Below are positions 25,848 through 34,865 of a stretch of 64,000 nt of DNA, piece after piece. A model generated the notes under the pieces. It was not told the DNA's origin. It ran no database searches and saw nothing but the letters and a program-made list of their open reading frames with translations. Each line of letters starts with the position of its first letter. Position 1 is the first letter of the stretch. The DNA is from Lysobacteraceae bacterium PS02065 (GTDB lineage: Bacteria; Pseudomonadota; Gammaproteobacteria; Xanthomonadales; Rhodanobacteraceae): NCBI GenBank assembly GCA_029959555.1, contig JASCPI010000019.1:1-64000 (forward strand), in the 5' to 3' direction. The position numbers and the translations under genes are program-made.

Positions 25848-26140
25848 CGTGATGCCTCCTTCCTGCGTCGTGACGTTCTCGTGCCTGTCGCGAACGAGTC
25901 GACGAAGCCCAGCAGCGCTTCCTCGAGCACCGAGAGCTTCAGGTGATAGATGACGGATTTGCCGATCTTCTCGGCATGCACGAGCTCGGCCTCCCTGAGC
26001 ACCGCGAAGTGCGCCGACATCGTCGGCTTGGAGACGTCGAACGCGTCGCTGAGCTCGCCTGCGCTCAACGGACCCTCGCGCAGCATCTGCAGCACGCGGC
26101 GGCGGGTGGGATCGGACAACGCCTTGAAGACCTGGCTCAT
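25844..26140 (-). CDS. ArsR/SmtB-family autorepressor, SdpR type
   Basis: A 98-residue winged-helix regulator (MSQVFKALSDPTRRRVLQMLREGPLSAGEL, then FDVSKPTMSAHFAVLREAELV). It lacks the metal-binding cysteines of ArsR proper and matches the SdpR autorepressor group. ATG 26140 is preferred to the longer start at 26209, which would run through the operator. It is the first gene of a two-gene operon with the SdpI-like membrane protein. Confidence 0.88.
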   Translation of the reverse strand: MSQVFKALSDPTRRRVLQMLREGPLSAGELSDAFDVSKPTMSAHFAVLREAELVHAEKIGKSVIYHLKLSVLEEALLGFVDSFATGTRTSRRRKEASR

Positions 26141-26148
26141 GATGTGAT

Positions 26149-26168
26149 GATTAGCTAATCGTCTAATC
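26149..26168. promoter_or_regulatory. Probable operator of the SdpR-like gene
   Basis: A perfect 12-base palindrome GATTAGCTAATC is followed at once by GTCTAATC, giving three TAATC/GATTA half-sites within 20 bases, nine bases before the repressor ATG. The position fits autoregulation. Confidence 0.65.
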
Positions 26169-26248
26169 ATGTCAACCATCACCGTCACGCTGGACGCCTC
26201 ATGGGACACCCGACGAGTGTCCCGTGCCCGAACAACGCGTGGCGCGTG

Positions 26249-26590
26249 CTAGAGACCGGGATCGAGCGTCGACGCGCACGTGGCATCGTCGACATCGACG
26301 CCGAAGAAGTGACCGATGGCGAGGCTTCGACCCGGGAAATGCACGCTCCACGAGCACCGTCCATCTCCGCAGCCGTAGTCCGCTCGCGGTGCACGGTAAT
26401 CCGCGAGATCGATGCCGAGGCGACGTGCCTCCGAGGACGCAATCGCAAGCGCCTGCTCCCCGGGCATGCACGACGCCGCGGCTCGTGAAGTGCATCGGGA
26501 CGGTGCATCGGCCGAGGGGCAGGCGTACCAGCCACGTTCGACCTCTGCGAACGCGAGGATGGCGAAGGTGACGCTGATGACATCCGGCAT
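26249..26590 (-). CDS. Hypothetical protein
   Basis: A 113-residue protein of unknown family with several cysteines (residues 24, 33, 41, 73, 78 and 105). The N-terminal 20 residues are mildly hydrophobic (ISVTFAILAFAEVERGWYAC). Codon use fits the genome in the second half. AGAGGA lies about six bases before the ATG. No motif or informative neighbour is seen. Confidence 0.55.
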   Translation of the reverse strand: MPDVISVTFAILAFAEVERGWYACPSADAPSRCTSRAAASCMPGEQALAIASSEARRLGIDLADYRAPRADYGCGDGRCSWSVHFPGRSLAIGHFFGVDVDDATCASTLDPGL

Positions 26591-26859
26591 GTTCGTTCCT
26601 CTTTCCGGTCCGGACGCTCGATGCCGCCGTCATCCGCGTGCGAGCACGGATGCATCGACCGGGAGCCGGACGAAGAAGTGCGCGTCGATCACCACGACAT
26701 ATCGGACGAGCGCCACGCCAGGATCAGCGAATCGGCGGTGAGCCGCTGCGCCATCGTTGGAATACGTGAGCTGGACCAACCCGATGATGCACGCACTCGA
26801 CACGGCTGCCCGGGACAGGACCGGCACCCCCGCTACCGAGTCTCGATGGACAGCCCAGC

Positions 26860-27255
26860 CTAGACAGCACCGACATCGCCGGTGAACCAAGCCTTGGCTT
26901 CGTCACTTCCCAGCCACGTCGCCGACCACGTGCCGACGGCGAGCACCACGAGGGATGCCCCGATCGCGAACACGACTTCGCGCTCCGGGCCCACGCCTGC
27001 CAGGGTGACAAGCCAGAAGATCCCGCTCAGCGCAGCGAATGCCGCCGAGATACCCATGATCACCCTCGCGACGACCCGCATGACACGGCAACGCATGAGC
27101 ACGCCGACGGCGATACCGAGCATCACGCACACATTGACGGCGATCCACGTGAAGGACTCGCCGGAAGGATCGAGCAAGGGCGCGAGCGCGAATACCGCGA
27201 AGCAGGTGGCCATCAACCGGGCTTTCGTTCCTGCTCGCGATGCCTCAGCGCCCAT
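26860..27255 (-). CDS. Small four-helix membrane protein, unknown
   Basis: A 131-residue inner-membrane protein with four hydrophobic segments (about residues 15-32, 36-53, 62-85 and 90-112) and a short charged tail. No family is recognised. It lies in a run of small minus-strand genes of unclear function. Confidence 0.65.
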   Translation of the reverse strand: MGAEASRAGTKARLMATCFAVFALAPLLDPSGESFTWIAVNVCVMLGIAVGVLMRCRVMRVVARVIMGISAAFAALSGIFWLVTLAGVGPEREVVFAIGASLVVLAVGTWSATWLGSDEAKAWFTGDVGAV

Positions 27256-27299
27256 CGAAACGGCCTCGCATCAGGAAAAGCTCGATTGACGACCGCGAT

Positions 27300-27623
27300 T
27301 CAGAGTCCACGCTCTTTCCCCGGCAGCGAGAATGCGATCACGACGTTGTCGGGCACCTGCCTGAACCGCTTCGCCACCGAACGCCGGCTCACGTCGGCGA
27401 GTTCGTCGATCGCGACGCCGGGCGGAATACCCTCGAAGTTGATCGTCACGCTGAGGAGCGACCCGTTCGACCAGCGAAATCCGACGAACGGTTCATGACC
27501 GACGTGCTGCCTGATGTCCGCGGCCACATCCCTTGCGTGCTCGAACCCTTGCGTCGCGGTGTCGAAGAGGTTGCACCCCGAAAGGCCGACCACTGCGGCC
27601 AGTCCCATAGCCCATGCACGCAT
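27300..27623 (-). CDS. Small predicted lipoprotein
   Basis: A 107-residue protein with a signal peptide ending in the lipobox LSGC (cysteine near residue 17). The mature part, with VTINFEGIPPGVAIDELADVSRRSVAKRF, looks like a single alpha/beta domain. The family is unknown. It overlaps the 3' part of the next, longer minus-strand frame, which argues that the longer frame is not coding there. Confidence 0.72.
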   Translation of the reverse strand: MRAWAMGLAAVVGLSGCNLFDTATQGFEHARDVAADIRQHVGHEPFVGFRWSNGSLLSVTINFEGIPPGVAIDELADVSRRSVAKRFRQVPDNVVIAFSLPGKERGL

Positions 27624-28390
27624 CCTGTCGTCCCCTGCCGATCCGTTTGCGGATCATGCGGTTGTTGTAGCGAGCCGCACGGTGCATGGCAAGTCGAGCC
27701 GTTGCGGGGGCGCATCGCGCGCATCCGTTTTCGCAGTGCCGTGATCAGGTCCGAGCGTCGGCACGCCATGATCGTGGCTTGCCGTGTCCCCTCTGATCCA
27801 TCAGAGGATCCAGCCCAGAGCTGGACGCACATGGCTGGAGCGTCGTCGCAAGGCATACGTACGCCTCGCAGATGCCGTGAGCCACTACGCGTCGCGCGAG
27901 TCCCAGGCTGGCCTGATCGTTCCCTGGTGCGGCTTGCCGCACGCCCAGAATACTGCGCAGAAATAGCGCTGAACCACGTCCCGATCGGATAGCGGGTCAT
28001 CGGTCCCGTGTACTCCTTGTTCAACAGATCCGGGTGTGCGAAGCGGAAACCGTAGTCCGTCTCGAGGACTGCGACGAATCCACGCAGCTCGGACGCTGAA
28101 TGCGCGAAGGGTGCTTCGCGGAACCGACCGGTCGTCATCAGATTCCCGAACGACGAGAAAAGAAGAATCGACGCGTTGTCATGCGAGGACGACACTACGC
28201 ATGTGAAGAGCGCACCGTCCTGATAGCTGGAAGGATTTTCCATCCGCCATTCGCTCTTCGTGAGCTTGCCCAGCCGCACCGCGGAGCGCCTGATGAGGTC
28301 GGAGAGACGAGCATCCCGCTCCCGATCACTCGGCAACTCTGACTCGCTCGAATCGATGGCTTCCAGATCCTCGACCGAGAGGATGCTTCC
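27446..28390 (-). CDS. Hypothetical protein, 3' half doubtful
   Basis: The first 160 codons look coding (MGSILSVEDLEAIDSSESEL, ALFTCVVSSSHDNASILLFSSFGNL, DYGFRFAHPDLLNKEYTGPMTRYPIGTWF), while the rest is Arg/Ser/Thr-rich shadow-like sequence that runs over the lipoprotein gene. I suspect a frameshift near 27900-27950 and a real protein of about 160-165 residues. The family is not recognised; a start at 28423 is also possible. Confidence 0.45.
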   Translation of the reverse strand, partial: GSILSVEDLEAIDSSESELPSDRERDARLSDLIRRSAVRLGKLTKSEWRMENPSSYQDGALFTCVVSSSHDNASILLFSSFGNLMTTGRFREAPFAHSASELRGFVAVLETDYGFRFAHPDLLNKEYTGPMTRYPIGTWFSAISAQYSGRAASRTRERSGQPGTRATRSGSRHLRGVRMPCDDAPAMCVQLWAGSSDGSEGTRQATIMACRRSDLITALRKRMRAMRPRNGSTCHAPCGSLQQPHDPQTDRQGTTGCVHGLWDWPQWSAFRGATSSTPRRKGSSTQGMWPRTSGSTSVMNRSSDFAGRTGRSSA

Positions 28391-28444
28391 CATGCGTCGC
28401 GGCTCCCTACGGCTGGTCGACATCGACGTTGAGACGAACTCCGT

Positions 28445-29191
28445 TCAATGCCGCGTCACCACGATCGGCTCGCCCTTCGTGATGATCATCGTGTGCTCGT
28501 ACTGGGCCGAGAGGTTGCCGCGCGCGCCGACGAGGGTCCAGCCGTCGGAGGTCTCGTTCACGATGCGGCTTCGCGTGGACAGGAAGGGCTCGATCGTGAT
28601 GACCATGCCTTCGGTCAGCACGCGCGTGTCGTCCGGATCGTAGTAGCCCGGGATGTGCTCGGGCTCTTCGTGCAGCGAGCGGCCGACGCCATGGCTGGCA
28701 AGGTTCTCGATGACGCGGAAGCCGTACGTCTTCGCGGTACGTTCGATCGTGGCGCCGATCACGTTGAGCCGACGGCCCGCGCGCGCTTCGCGCATCGCCG
28801 TCTCGAGCGCGAGACGCGTGGCGTGGCACAGGCGCGTCTTCAGCACATTGGTCGGCGGCACGACGCGCGTGCCGCCCGTGTCGGCGAAATAGCCGTCGAG
28901 TTCGGCCGAGACGTCGACATTGAGCACGTCGCCTGGGCGGATCACGCGATCACCGGGGATGCCGTGCGCGGCTTCCTCGTTGACGCTGATGCAGGTCGCA
29001 CCGGGGAAGTCGTACGCCAGCATCGGTGCCGAACGCGCGCCGTGCTGTTCGAGCAGGTGCGCGCCGATCGCATCGAGTTCGCGCGTGGTCATGCCGGGCT
29101 CGGCGGCATCGAGCATCTCGTGCAGCACGAGCGACACGATCCTGCCGATGCGCTTGAGCGCGGCAACGTCGGCTTCGTTCTCGATGGTCAT
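28445..29191 (-). CDS. map: Type I methionine aminopeptidase
   Basis: A 248-residue metalloenzyme that removes N-terminal methionine from new proteins. Ligands are visible: the aspartates of LNVDVSAELDGYFADTGGT, the histidine of SHGVGR, and the glutamates of ITIEPFLS and SAQYEHTMI. The usual rpsB/tsf neighbours of a primary map are absent, so this may be a second copy, but nothing in the sequence shows reduced function. Confidence 0.93.
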   Translation of the reverse strand: MTIENEADVAALKRIGRIVSLVLHEMLDAAEPGMTTRELDAIGAHLLEQHGARSAPMLAYDFPGATCISVNEEAAHGIPGDRVIRPGDVLNVDVSAELDGYFADTGGTRVVPPTNVLKTRLCHATRLALETAMREARAGRRLNVIGATIERTAKTYGFRVIENLASHGVGRSLHEEPEHIPGYYDPDDTRVLTEGMVITIEPFLSTRSRIVNETSDGWTLVGARGNLSAQYEHTMIITKGEPIVVTRH

Positions 29192-29318
29192 GGTGTTCTT
29201 CCTCGCGTGGTGTGCGGTGATGCGATGACGGCTTCACCGAAGCCCGACGTCGCGTCGATCACGACGTGCTCGGCGAAGCCCCGACGGAGGCCTCGCATCG
29301 TGCCGTCGAAACAAGGCA

Positions 29319-29702
29319 TCAGGCCGCGGCTTCCGATGAGGGAAGCTCGACCACCTCCATGCCCTTGATCCGTCCCGCGGCGATCGTGAAGCGGTGCCCG
29401 ACGTGCATGTCCGCGAGCAGCGCGCCCTGCAGGTCGCGCACGACCTGATGCACGTCGACGAGAATGGTCGCCGTGTCGAGCTGGTCGAATGCCGTCGGTT
29501 CCACGTGCGGATCGATCTCGCTCCACTGCTCGGTCCAGTAGGCGCGGATCTCCTCGACGCCCTGGACGAAGCCACCCTTGAACGCCTTGGGCCATGTGAC
29601 GTCGGCGGTCATGAGGACGACGGCCGCGTCGATGTCGCGCGCGTTGAAGGCGGCGTAAGCGGCGCGCAGCAGCTGGATGTCGTGATCGGAGGGTCGGCTC
29701 AT
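29319..29702 (-). CDS. SnoaL-like/NTF2-fold protein
   Basis: A 127-residue protein with the NTF2-like pattern LLRAAYAAFNARDIDAAVVLMTADVTW, EEIRAYWTEQWSEIDP and a hydrophobic C-terminal sheet. Members act as small isomerases or hydrolases, or only as binding domains; no catalytic pair could be assigned. It stands 127 bases downstream of map on the same strand and may be co-transcribed. Confidence 0.82.
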   Translation of the reverse strand: MSRPSDHDIQLLRAAYAAFNARDIDAAVVLMTADVTWPKAFKGGFVQGVEEIRAYWTEQWSEIDPHVEPTAFDQLDTATILVDVHQVVRDLQGALLADMHVGHRFTIAAGRIKGMEVVELPSSEAAA

Positions 29703-30000
29703 CGGGATTCACCAGGGGACAGGGAACGACAGGGGACAGGGTTCGGAGCGCCCGCGTGCGACAGTCGCGCGCGTCACGCCCCTGCGCAGTGGGACTCACC
29801 CTGCGAGCATACGCGTGTCGAGTGGACGTCCGAAATGCACCGTGTGCCGAATGGCGACCGGTCGATCGATGGGCGATACCGAGAACGTCCGGTGATCCGC
29901 GCGAAAGCCGGATCACCTCGCGGCGATGCCCGAGCGCGTCGACTTGCGACAGACCGGCGGGCGTCCGCTCGAGCTCGCACCGTGCCGAACGAAGCACGGG

Positions 30001-30447
30001 TCAAGCCCTGTAGGGATACCGGCTCAACACCTCGGCGTAATGGGTCCCTTTCCTCGCCGCCCAGGCGGGATTCACCTTCTCGAGCAAGTGCACATGCAGA
30101 TCGAAGCGGTGGCGCCTCGTGTCCCTTCGCAGCAGACGATGCAGGAACGGTACCCTGGATCGCCAGCTGATCGCGGCGGTCACATCGTCGAGCAACCAGT
30201 GCAACAGCTCGTCATGGTCGCTCGCCACGCGACGATGGAGCTCCGAGCCGCGCTCGGTGATCACGTAGTGCCGCCCGCCGTCGACAACTTCGACATGCGC
30301 ATCACCATTGTGGGTTGGGCGTGTCTGCACGCACCGATGGAATGGCGATACCGGAACCCTCGGCAGCAGGCGCTGCAGAAGTCGTTCGTACTGCGTCTGG
30401 AGATCGTCGAGAGTGGCGTGCATGGCATCCGGATCGGCTGAGGACAC
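30001..30447 (-). CDS. Imm63-like immunity protein, orphan
   Basis: A 148-residue soluble protein whose second half (HRRVASDHDELLHWLLDDVTA, LHVHLLEKVNPAWAARKGTHYAEVLSRYPY) matches my memory of the Imm63 immunity family of polymorphic toxin systems. Starts are GTG 30447 or ATG 30423. No toxin, Rhs or VgrG gene is next to it, so it may protect against toxins of relatives or be a relic. Confidence 0.62.
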   Translation of the reverse strand: MSSADPDAMHATLDDLQTQYERLLQRLLPRVPVSPFHRCVQTRPTHNGDAHVEVVDGGRHYVITERGSELHRRVASDHDELLHWLLDDVTAAISWRSRVPFLHRLLRRDTRRHRFDLHVHLLEKVNPAWAARKGTHYAEVLSRYPYRA

Positions 30448-30656
30448 TCATCGAGGCGGCTACGGTTCGGTGGCATCCCTGCCGATCCATTGCCCATGTC
30501 GACATCTTCGCATTCGCCGAGGATGACGCTCCGATATCGTCCCACTCTGCATCAGGCGTCGCCAACTGCCCGCTAAACGGGGTGCATCGCGCTCAGCCTC
30601 CATTGTGCGTCGCAGCGGTGTAGTGGCCCTCCATCTGCCCCAGCCGAGGAATCGCC

Positions 30657-31034
30657 ATGTCCAACCCGCTGACCGTTCCGCTCGATCGTGTCGTCTCGCG
30701 TGCCTCGCGTGCGGGACATGATCTTTCCAAGGCTGCACATGCGGCGCACGCGATCGTTTCGCGTGATGTCGACAAGGGCCTGAAGCACGCACGTGCGCTG
30801 TCGGGCGACCTGCTGCGTCAGGGTCGCGAGGTCGGCCGCTCGGTGCGTGGCACCGTGGGCCGTCACCCGGCCGGAGCGCTGATCGCGGTGGCCGCGGTCG
30901 GCCTCGCGGCCGGTTGGCTCGTGAAGCGCCTCATCACGGGGCGTTCGACACCGTCGACGACGGCCGCTCGCGCACCGCGTACGAAGCCGGCTGCGCGTCC
31001 TCGTCGCCGTGCCGCGGCGACGGCATCGGAGTAA
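30657..31034 (+). CDS. DUF883/ElaB-like small membrane protein
   Basis: A 125-residue protein. An amphipathic helical N-terminal half is followed by VGRHPAGALIAVAAVGLAAGWLVKRLI, the C-terminal membrane anchor seen in ElaB/YqjD-type proteins that sit in the inner membrane and bind ribosomes in stationary phase. An Arg/Pro/Ala-rich tail follows the anchor, which is unusual, since the anchor normally ends the protein. Confidence 0.7.
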   Translation: MSNPLTVPLDRVVSRASRAGHDLSKAAHAAHAIVSRDVDKGLKHARALSGDLLRQGREVGRSVRGTVGRHPAGALIAVAAVGLAAGWLVKRLITGRSTPSTTAARAPRTKPAARPRRRAAATASE

Positions 31035-31134
31035 GCCTTCATCGTCGCGCGCAACGCTGCCACATGAAGGACATGACCGCGCCGCCGTGAGGTGGCGCGG
31101 TCGTTTCATGCCTTGCTCACGCGGGGCCGTGCGC

Positions 31135-33231
31135 TCAGTCGAAGCTCGCACTGAACACGGCATCGGTGACGACTTCGCGGTACGCGAGCACGAACGTACC
31201 CTGCGCTGCACCGTAAGGCCTGACCCGCACGGTGCGCGTTCCATTCGACGGTGCCGTCCACTGCAGGCGCGACTGCAGCCCGCAGTAGTCGTCGTTCGAT
31301 ACCCCCGCCCCGACGATCTCGATGATCGTGTCGAACGTGGCCGAGCCACCGTGCGAGCTGCAGGTCGACAACTCGTAGGTGCGGCCTGACACCACCGGCA
31401 GTGCGAACTCCCAGGTTCCCTGCGGACCGATGCGGCCCAGCGCGGCGGTTCGCCAGCCCGTGCTCGGCGCGAGCGTGGGCGGTGCGTTGCGAACGGTCAC
31501 GCGACGGTCGTTGCGTGACGAGCTCGTGTTGTTGCCGGTGCGCGGGTCGCCGGCGTCGAGCCACAACGTCGGGTAGTAGACGCCGGTCGGAATCGTCGAG
31601 GGGATCGTCGTCGCGCTGGGGGTGAAGCCGTGCGTCGAGAACGGGGCCATCGTCGACGTGAAGTTGGCGGTGCGCAGGTAACGGTAGGTGTCGGTCCAGC
31701 TGTTCCAGTTCTGGTTGAGGTAGATGTCCACCGACGGGTTCGAGAACGTCGTCGTGCCGAGGTTCTCGATCTGGAACGCGCCGAGCGACAGGGTCCCGCC
31801 GTGCGTGACCGAGACCGACGCGGCCAGCGAGGCCGTGTAGGTCGCCTGGTTCGAGGTCGTCGAATCGCTGGTGCGGTACTGGCTGATCGCGACGTCGAAC
31901 AAGGCGCCGCTGCCATAGCGGTTGCGGATCGCGTTGACGTCGTCGGTGCTCAGCCGCGCGAGGCGGAAGGCCTTCGGCGCGTAGTTCATGACCGAATCCC
32001 ACCACACATCCTGGTGTTCCCAGGGATGATCGAGGCCCCAGCCGTGTCCGAGCTCGTGCAGCATCGTCTGCTGGAAGCTCCAGCACGTGCTGTCGGGATT
32101 CGCACCCGCGAAGTCGTCACGCGTCCAGCAGTAGGCCGGATTGAACGCGATGTCGGCCTCGGTGATGACGTTGCTTCCGTTCCAGCGCGACCACGTCACC
32201 GCGAGCGTCGTCGCGCCCCAGCCTTCGCCGAACTGGTCGATCATGGTCTGGTTGCTCGGCCAGCCGACGAGTTCGAAGCGGCCGTTGCCCCACGACCACG
32301 TGCCGAGCTGCGAGCCGCTGATGCGGAACACATTGTCGGAATAGCTGTTCCATGCCGACATCTGGTACTGGTCGTGCGGACTCCACTCCCAGTCGTGCGG
32401 GTACTCGTCGTACACGACGGGTGCGCTGATGGTGGGGCCGTAGTGGTAGCGCGGTCCGGCCCATGGCGGCGTCTCGTCGATGCCGTGGCCATCATGCAGT
32501 GCATCGCGTGGGGTCGACGCCGGCACCGGACCCTCGACCTGGTCGTAGGGACCGAAGCCAGGGCCGGGCGCCGGCATCTGCAGCGACGACGGCACATAGG
32601 CCTTCGACGGATACACCCTGGTGTCGTCGCCACGTGAAGGCACGAACACGCGTGCCGGTGCGTGGCCACGCTGCTGCACGAGATGATCGACTTCGCCGAG
32701 CAGCTCGCCGGCATCGCGACGATCGGTGCCCGACAGCGCGCGTGCGCGGCCTTCGTCGTCGAGCGCATAGATGCCCTGGGAACCGCCCACGAACGGCGCG
32801 AACACCTCGCCGCGATCGGGGCGAAGGAACACGAGGTAGCGCGCACCGGTCTCGAGCTTCGGGTTCGAGCTCAGCGCATGCGTCTCGTCACCGATCGTGC
32901 CGCCGCCTTGCGACAGCACGAAGGTCTGCCCCGGCGCATCGGCCGCGAGCACGTCGCGTTCGACGACGAAGCGGTAGTCGGTGACGATGAGGTTGCCGCG
33001 CGCATTCCAGCGCGCTTGTGTCGAGATAAGCCGCGCAACGGCGACCGTGTCGGCTTCGGCAACGAGATCGGGCAGCGCGCGCGGCATGTCGTGCTGGGCA
33101 TGCGCGGCGAGCGGCACCATCGCGAGGCCAGCGGCGAGCGCGAGCCCAAGCACCTTCGCGGAAACGCCGCTCACGCGGCGGCGGACGGGACGCGCCGACG
33201 CGCGCCCGGAGGCTGTATACAACGAGATCAT
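31135..33231 (-). CDS. Secreted matrixin-like zinc metalloprotease
   Basis: A 698-residue exported protein with a signal peptide (cleavage near AHAQH after a long basic N region). An N-terminal domain of about 130 residues is followed by a metzincin-type catalytic domain with HELGHGWGLDHP near residue 393 and the Met-turn SVMNYAP. C-terminal beta-sandwich regions (CARDB-like about 450-570, then a prepeptidase-like domain) follow. It ends in AVFSASFD, a weak version of the GF(E/D) tail. AAGGA lies nine bases before ATG 33231; the longer frame to 33375 lacks support. Confidence 0.88.
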   Translation of the reverse strand: MISLYTASGRASARPVRRRVSGVSAKVLGLALAAGLAMVPLAAHAQHDMPRALPDLVAEADTVAVARLISTQARWNARGNLIVTDYRFVVERDVLAADAPGQTFVLSQGGGTIGDETHALSSNPKLETGARYLVFLRPDRGEVFAPFVGGSQGIYALDDEGRARALSGTDRRDAGELLGEVDHLVQQRGHAPARVFVPSRGDDTRVYPSKAYVPSSLQMPAPGPGFGPYDQVEGPVPASTPRDALHDGHGIDETPPWAGPRYHYGPTISAPVVYDEYPHDWEWSPHDQYQMSAWNSYSDNVFRISGSQLGTWSWGNGRFELVGWPSNQTMIDQFGEGWGATTLAVTWSRWNGSNVITEADIAFNPAYCWTRDDFAGANPDSTCWSFQQTMLHELGHGWGLDHPWEHQDVWWDSVMNYAPKAFRLARLSTDDVNAIRNRYGSGALFDVAISQYRTSDSTTSNQATYTASLAASVSVTHGGTLSLGAFQIENLGTTTFSNPSVDIYLNQNWNSWTDTYRYLRTANFTSTMAPFSTHGFTPSATTIPSTIPTGVYYPTLWLDAGDPRTGNNTSSSRNDRRVTVRNAPPTLAPSTGWRTAALGRIGPQGTWEFALPVVSGRTYELSTCSSHGGSATFDTIIEIVGAGVSNDDYCGLQSRLQWTAPSNGTRTVRVRPYGAAQGTFVLAYREVVTDAVFSASFD

Positions 33232-33485
33232 GGCGGAATCCTTCGCAACGTCAGGGGACGCCGGGGCGCAGGCTGCGAGCGGGCACCTCCGGCAGCTTTC
33301 CCGTACGAGGCGCGGGCAGGATTCCTGACACGAGCCTGCATGAACGAAGACCTTCGCGTGCATGCGCGGGCGCATGGTGCGACCGTCACGGGCGTGTCAT
33401 CCTGCACGCCGACAGCCGCGCGCCGACGCGGGCGGAGCCGCCCGTCCACCGACGCGCGGTTCGTGCGTCCACCAGCAGGTGCCCG

Positions 33486-34865
33486 ATGAGCGATCCCGTT
33501 GTGTCCACGCCATTCCGCGGCGTGTCTTTCCCCGTGCATGCGCGACGCTGGGCGATCGCGCTCGGCTTCGCCGCGTGCTTCGTCGCCGGCTTTGCGTCCG
33601 CGCAACCCGCGTCGCGCGACCTGCGTCCGACCGGACCGGCCACCGGGCTCGCCGACTCGGCGGCCTTGCGCGCGACCGTGTTCGGCACGCCGCCACAGGA
33701 GATGGCCGAGCAACCCGAGCGTGTGCCGCTCGTGGAAATGGACGTCACGATGCCGTGGACGATGCCGGTGCCGGACGTGTTCTGGTTCAACAGGAAACTG
33801 CGCGTGTGGTTCTCGGCGCAGCCGAAACCCGCACCGCTCGCGATCATCGTCTCGGGCACCGGCAGCGACGGCAACACGACCAACATCGGCCTGCTGCGCG
33901 GCGCACTGTACGGCGCCGGCTACCACGTGCTGACGATGCCGTCGCCGACGTTCCCGGGCTTCATCGTCTCGACCTCGCGCACCGGCGTCGCGGGCGACCT
34001 GCGCCAGGACGGCCGCGACCTCTACGACGCGATGCAGATCGTCGTGTCGCGCCTGCCGGGCAAGGTCGCGATCGAGCATGTCGACGTGATCGGCTACAGC
34101 CTCGGAGGCGCCAACGCGGCGATGGTCAAGGCGCTCGATGCGCAGGACCGCAAGCTCAACGTGCGCCGCGCGATCATGATCAACCCGCCGGTCAGCCTGT
34201 TCGCGTCGATCGGCCGCCTCGACCGCCTGTTCGCGCAGAGCATCGGCTCGGCCGACACCGGTCTCGAGCGCCTCTACCAGCGCCTCTACGCCGAGCTCGC
34301 CAATCTCTACCGTGCCTCGGACGAGATCCAGATCGACGAGAACTTCCTGCTCGGCGCGGCGGCGACCGTGCTGCGCACCGACGAGGAGTTCTCGGCCGCG
34401 ATCGCGCTCAACTTCCGCCTCGCGCTGGCCAACATGTTCTTCGCGGGCGACCTCTACGCGAAGACCGGTGCGGTCATCGATCCGGCGAATCCCCCGCGCA
34501 AGGGCGACCCGCTCGACGGCATCTCGGCGACGCTGCGCGGCAAGCCGTTCGCGGCGTACTTCGACCAGGTGTTCGCGCCGTACTACCTGCGCGCGCGTCC
34601 CGGCGCGACGCGCGAGTCGCTGATCGAGGACAACCGCCTCGCGATCATCGGCGACACGCTGCGCAACGATCCGGATTATTTCGTGCAGACCAACCGCGAC
34701 GACCTCATCCTCGACGCCGCCGAGCTCGCCTGGCTCGAGACCACGTTCGGCACGCGCATCGCCATCTACGACCACGGAGGCCATCTCGGCACCATCGGCG
34801 AACGCCGCCAGATCGCCGACATGCTCGACATGCTCGCGGGCCGCTGGACCGGAGGTGCACGATGA
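33486..34865 (+). CDS. Exported alpha/beta hydrolase
   Basis: A 459-residue protein with an N-terminal signal (hydrophobic to about residue 38, near FASAQPAS). The alpha/beta hydrolase core shows LAIIVSGTGSDGN and the nucleophile elbow GYSLGG; aspartate and histidine are probably in the C-terminal TRIAIYDHGGHLG block. The stop overlaps the mlaA start (ATGA), so it is translated with a lipid-transport lipoprotein and may be a lipase or esterase acting on envelope lipids; that role is inferred. Confidence 0.8.
   Translation: MSDPVVSTPFRGVSFPVHARRWAIALGFAACFVAGFASAQPASRDLRPTGPATGLADSAALRATVFGTPPQEMAEQPERVPLVEMDVTMPWTMPVPDVFWFNRKLRVWFSAQPKPAPLAIIVSGTGSDGNTTNIGLLRGALYGAGYHVLTMPSPTFPGFIVSTSRTGVAGDLRQDGRDLYDAMQIVVSRLPGKVAIEHVDVIGYSLGGANAAMVKALDAQDRKLNVRRAIMINPPVSLFASIGRLDRLFAQSIGSADTGLERLYQRLYAELANLYRASDEIQIDENFLLGAAATVLRTDEEFSAAIALNFRLALANMFFAGDLYAKTGAVIDPANPPRKGDPLDGISATLRGKPFAAYFDQVFAPYYLRARPGATRESLIEDNRLAIIGDTLRNDPDYFVQTNRDDLILDAAELAWLETTFGTRIAIYDHGGHLGTIGERRQIADMLDMLAGRWTGGAR

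Noticed and set aside
26630..26890. Possible small gene on the minus strand
   Set aside because: It overlaps the end of the four-helix membrane gene, has no ribosome-binding site and no recognisable fold.
29703..30000. Short AGGGGACAGG direct repeats near 29713-29742
   Set aside because: Two adjacent short copies reminiscent of the GGGGTCAGGTTC family but without the second arm; too little to call an element.
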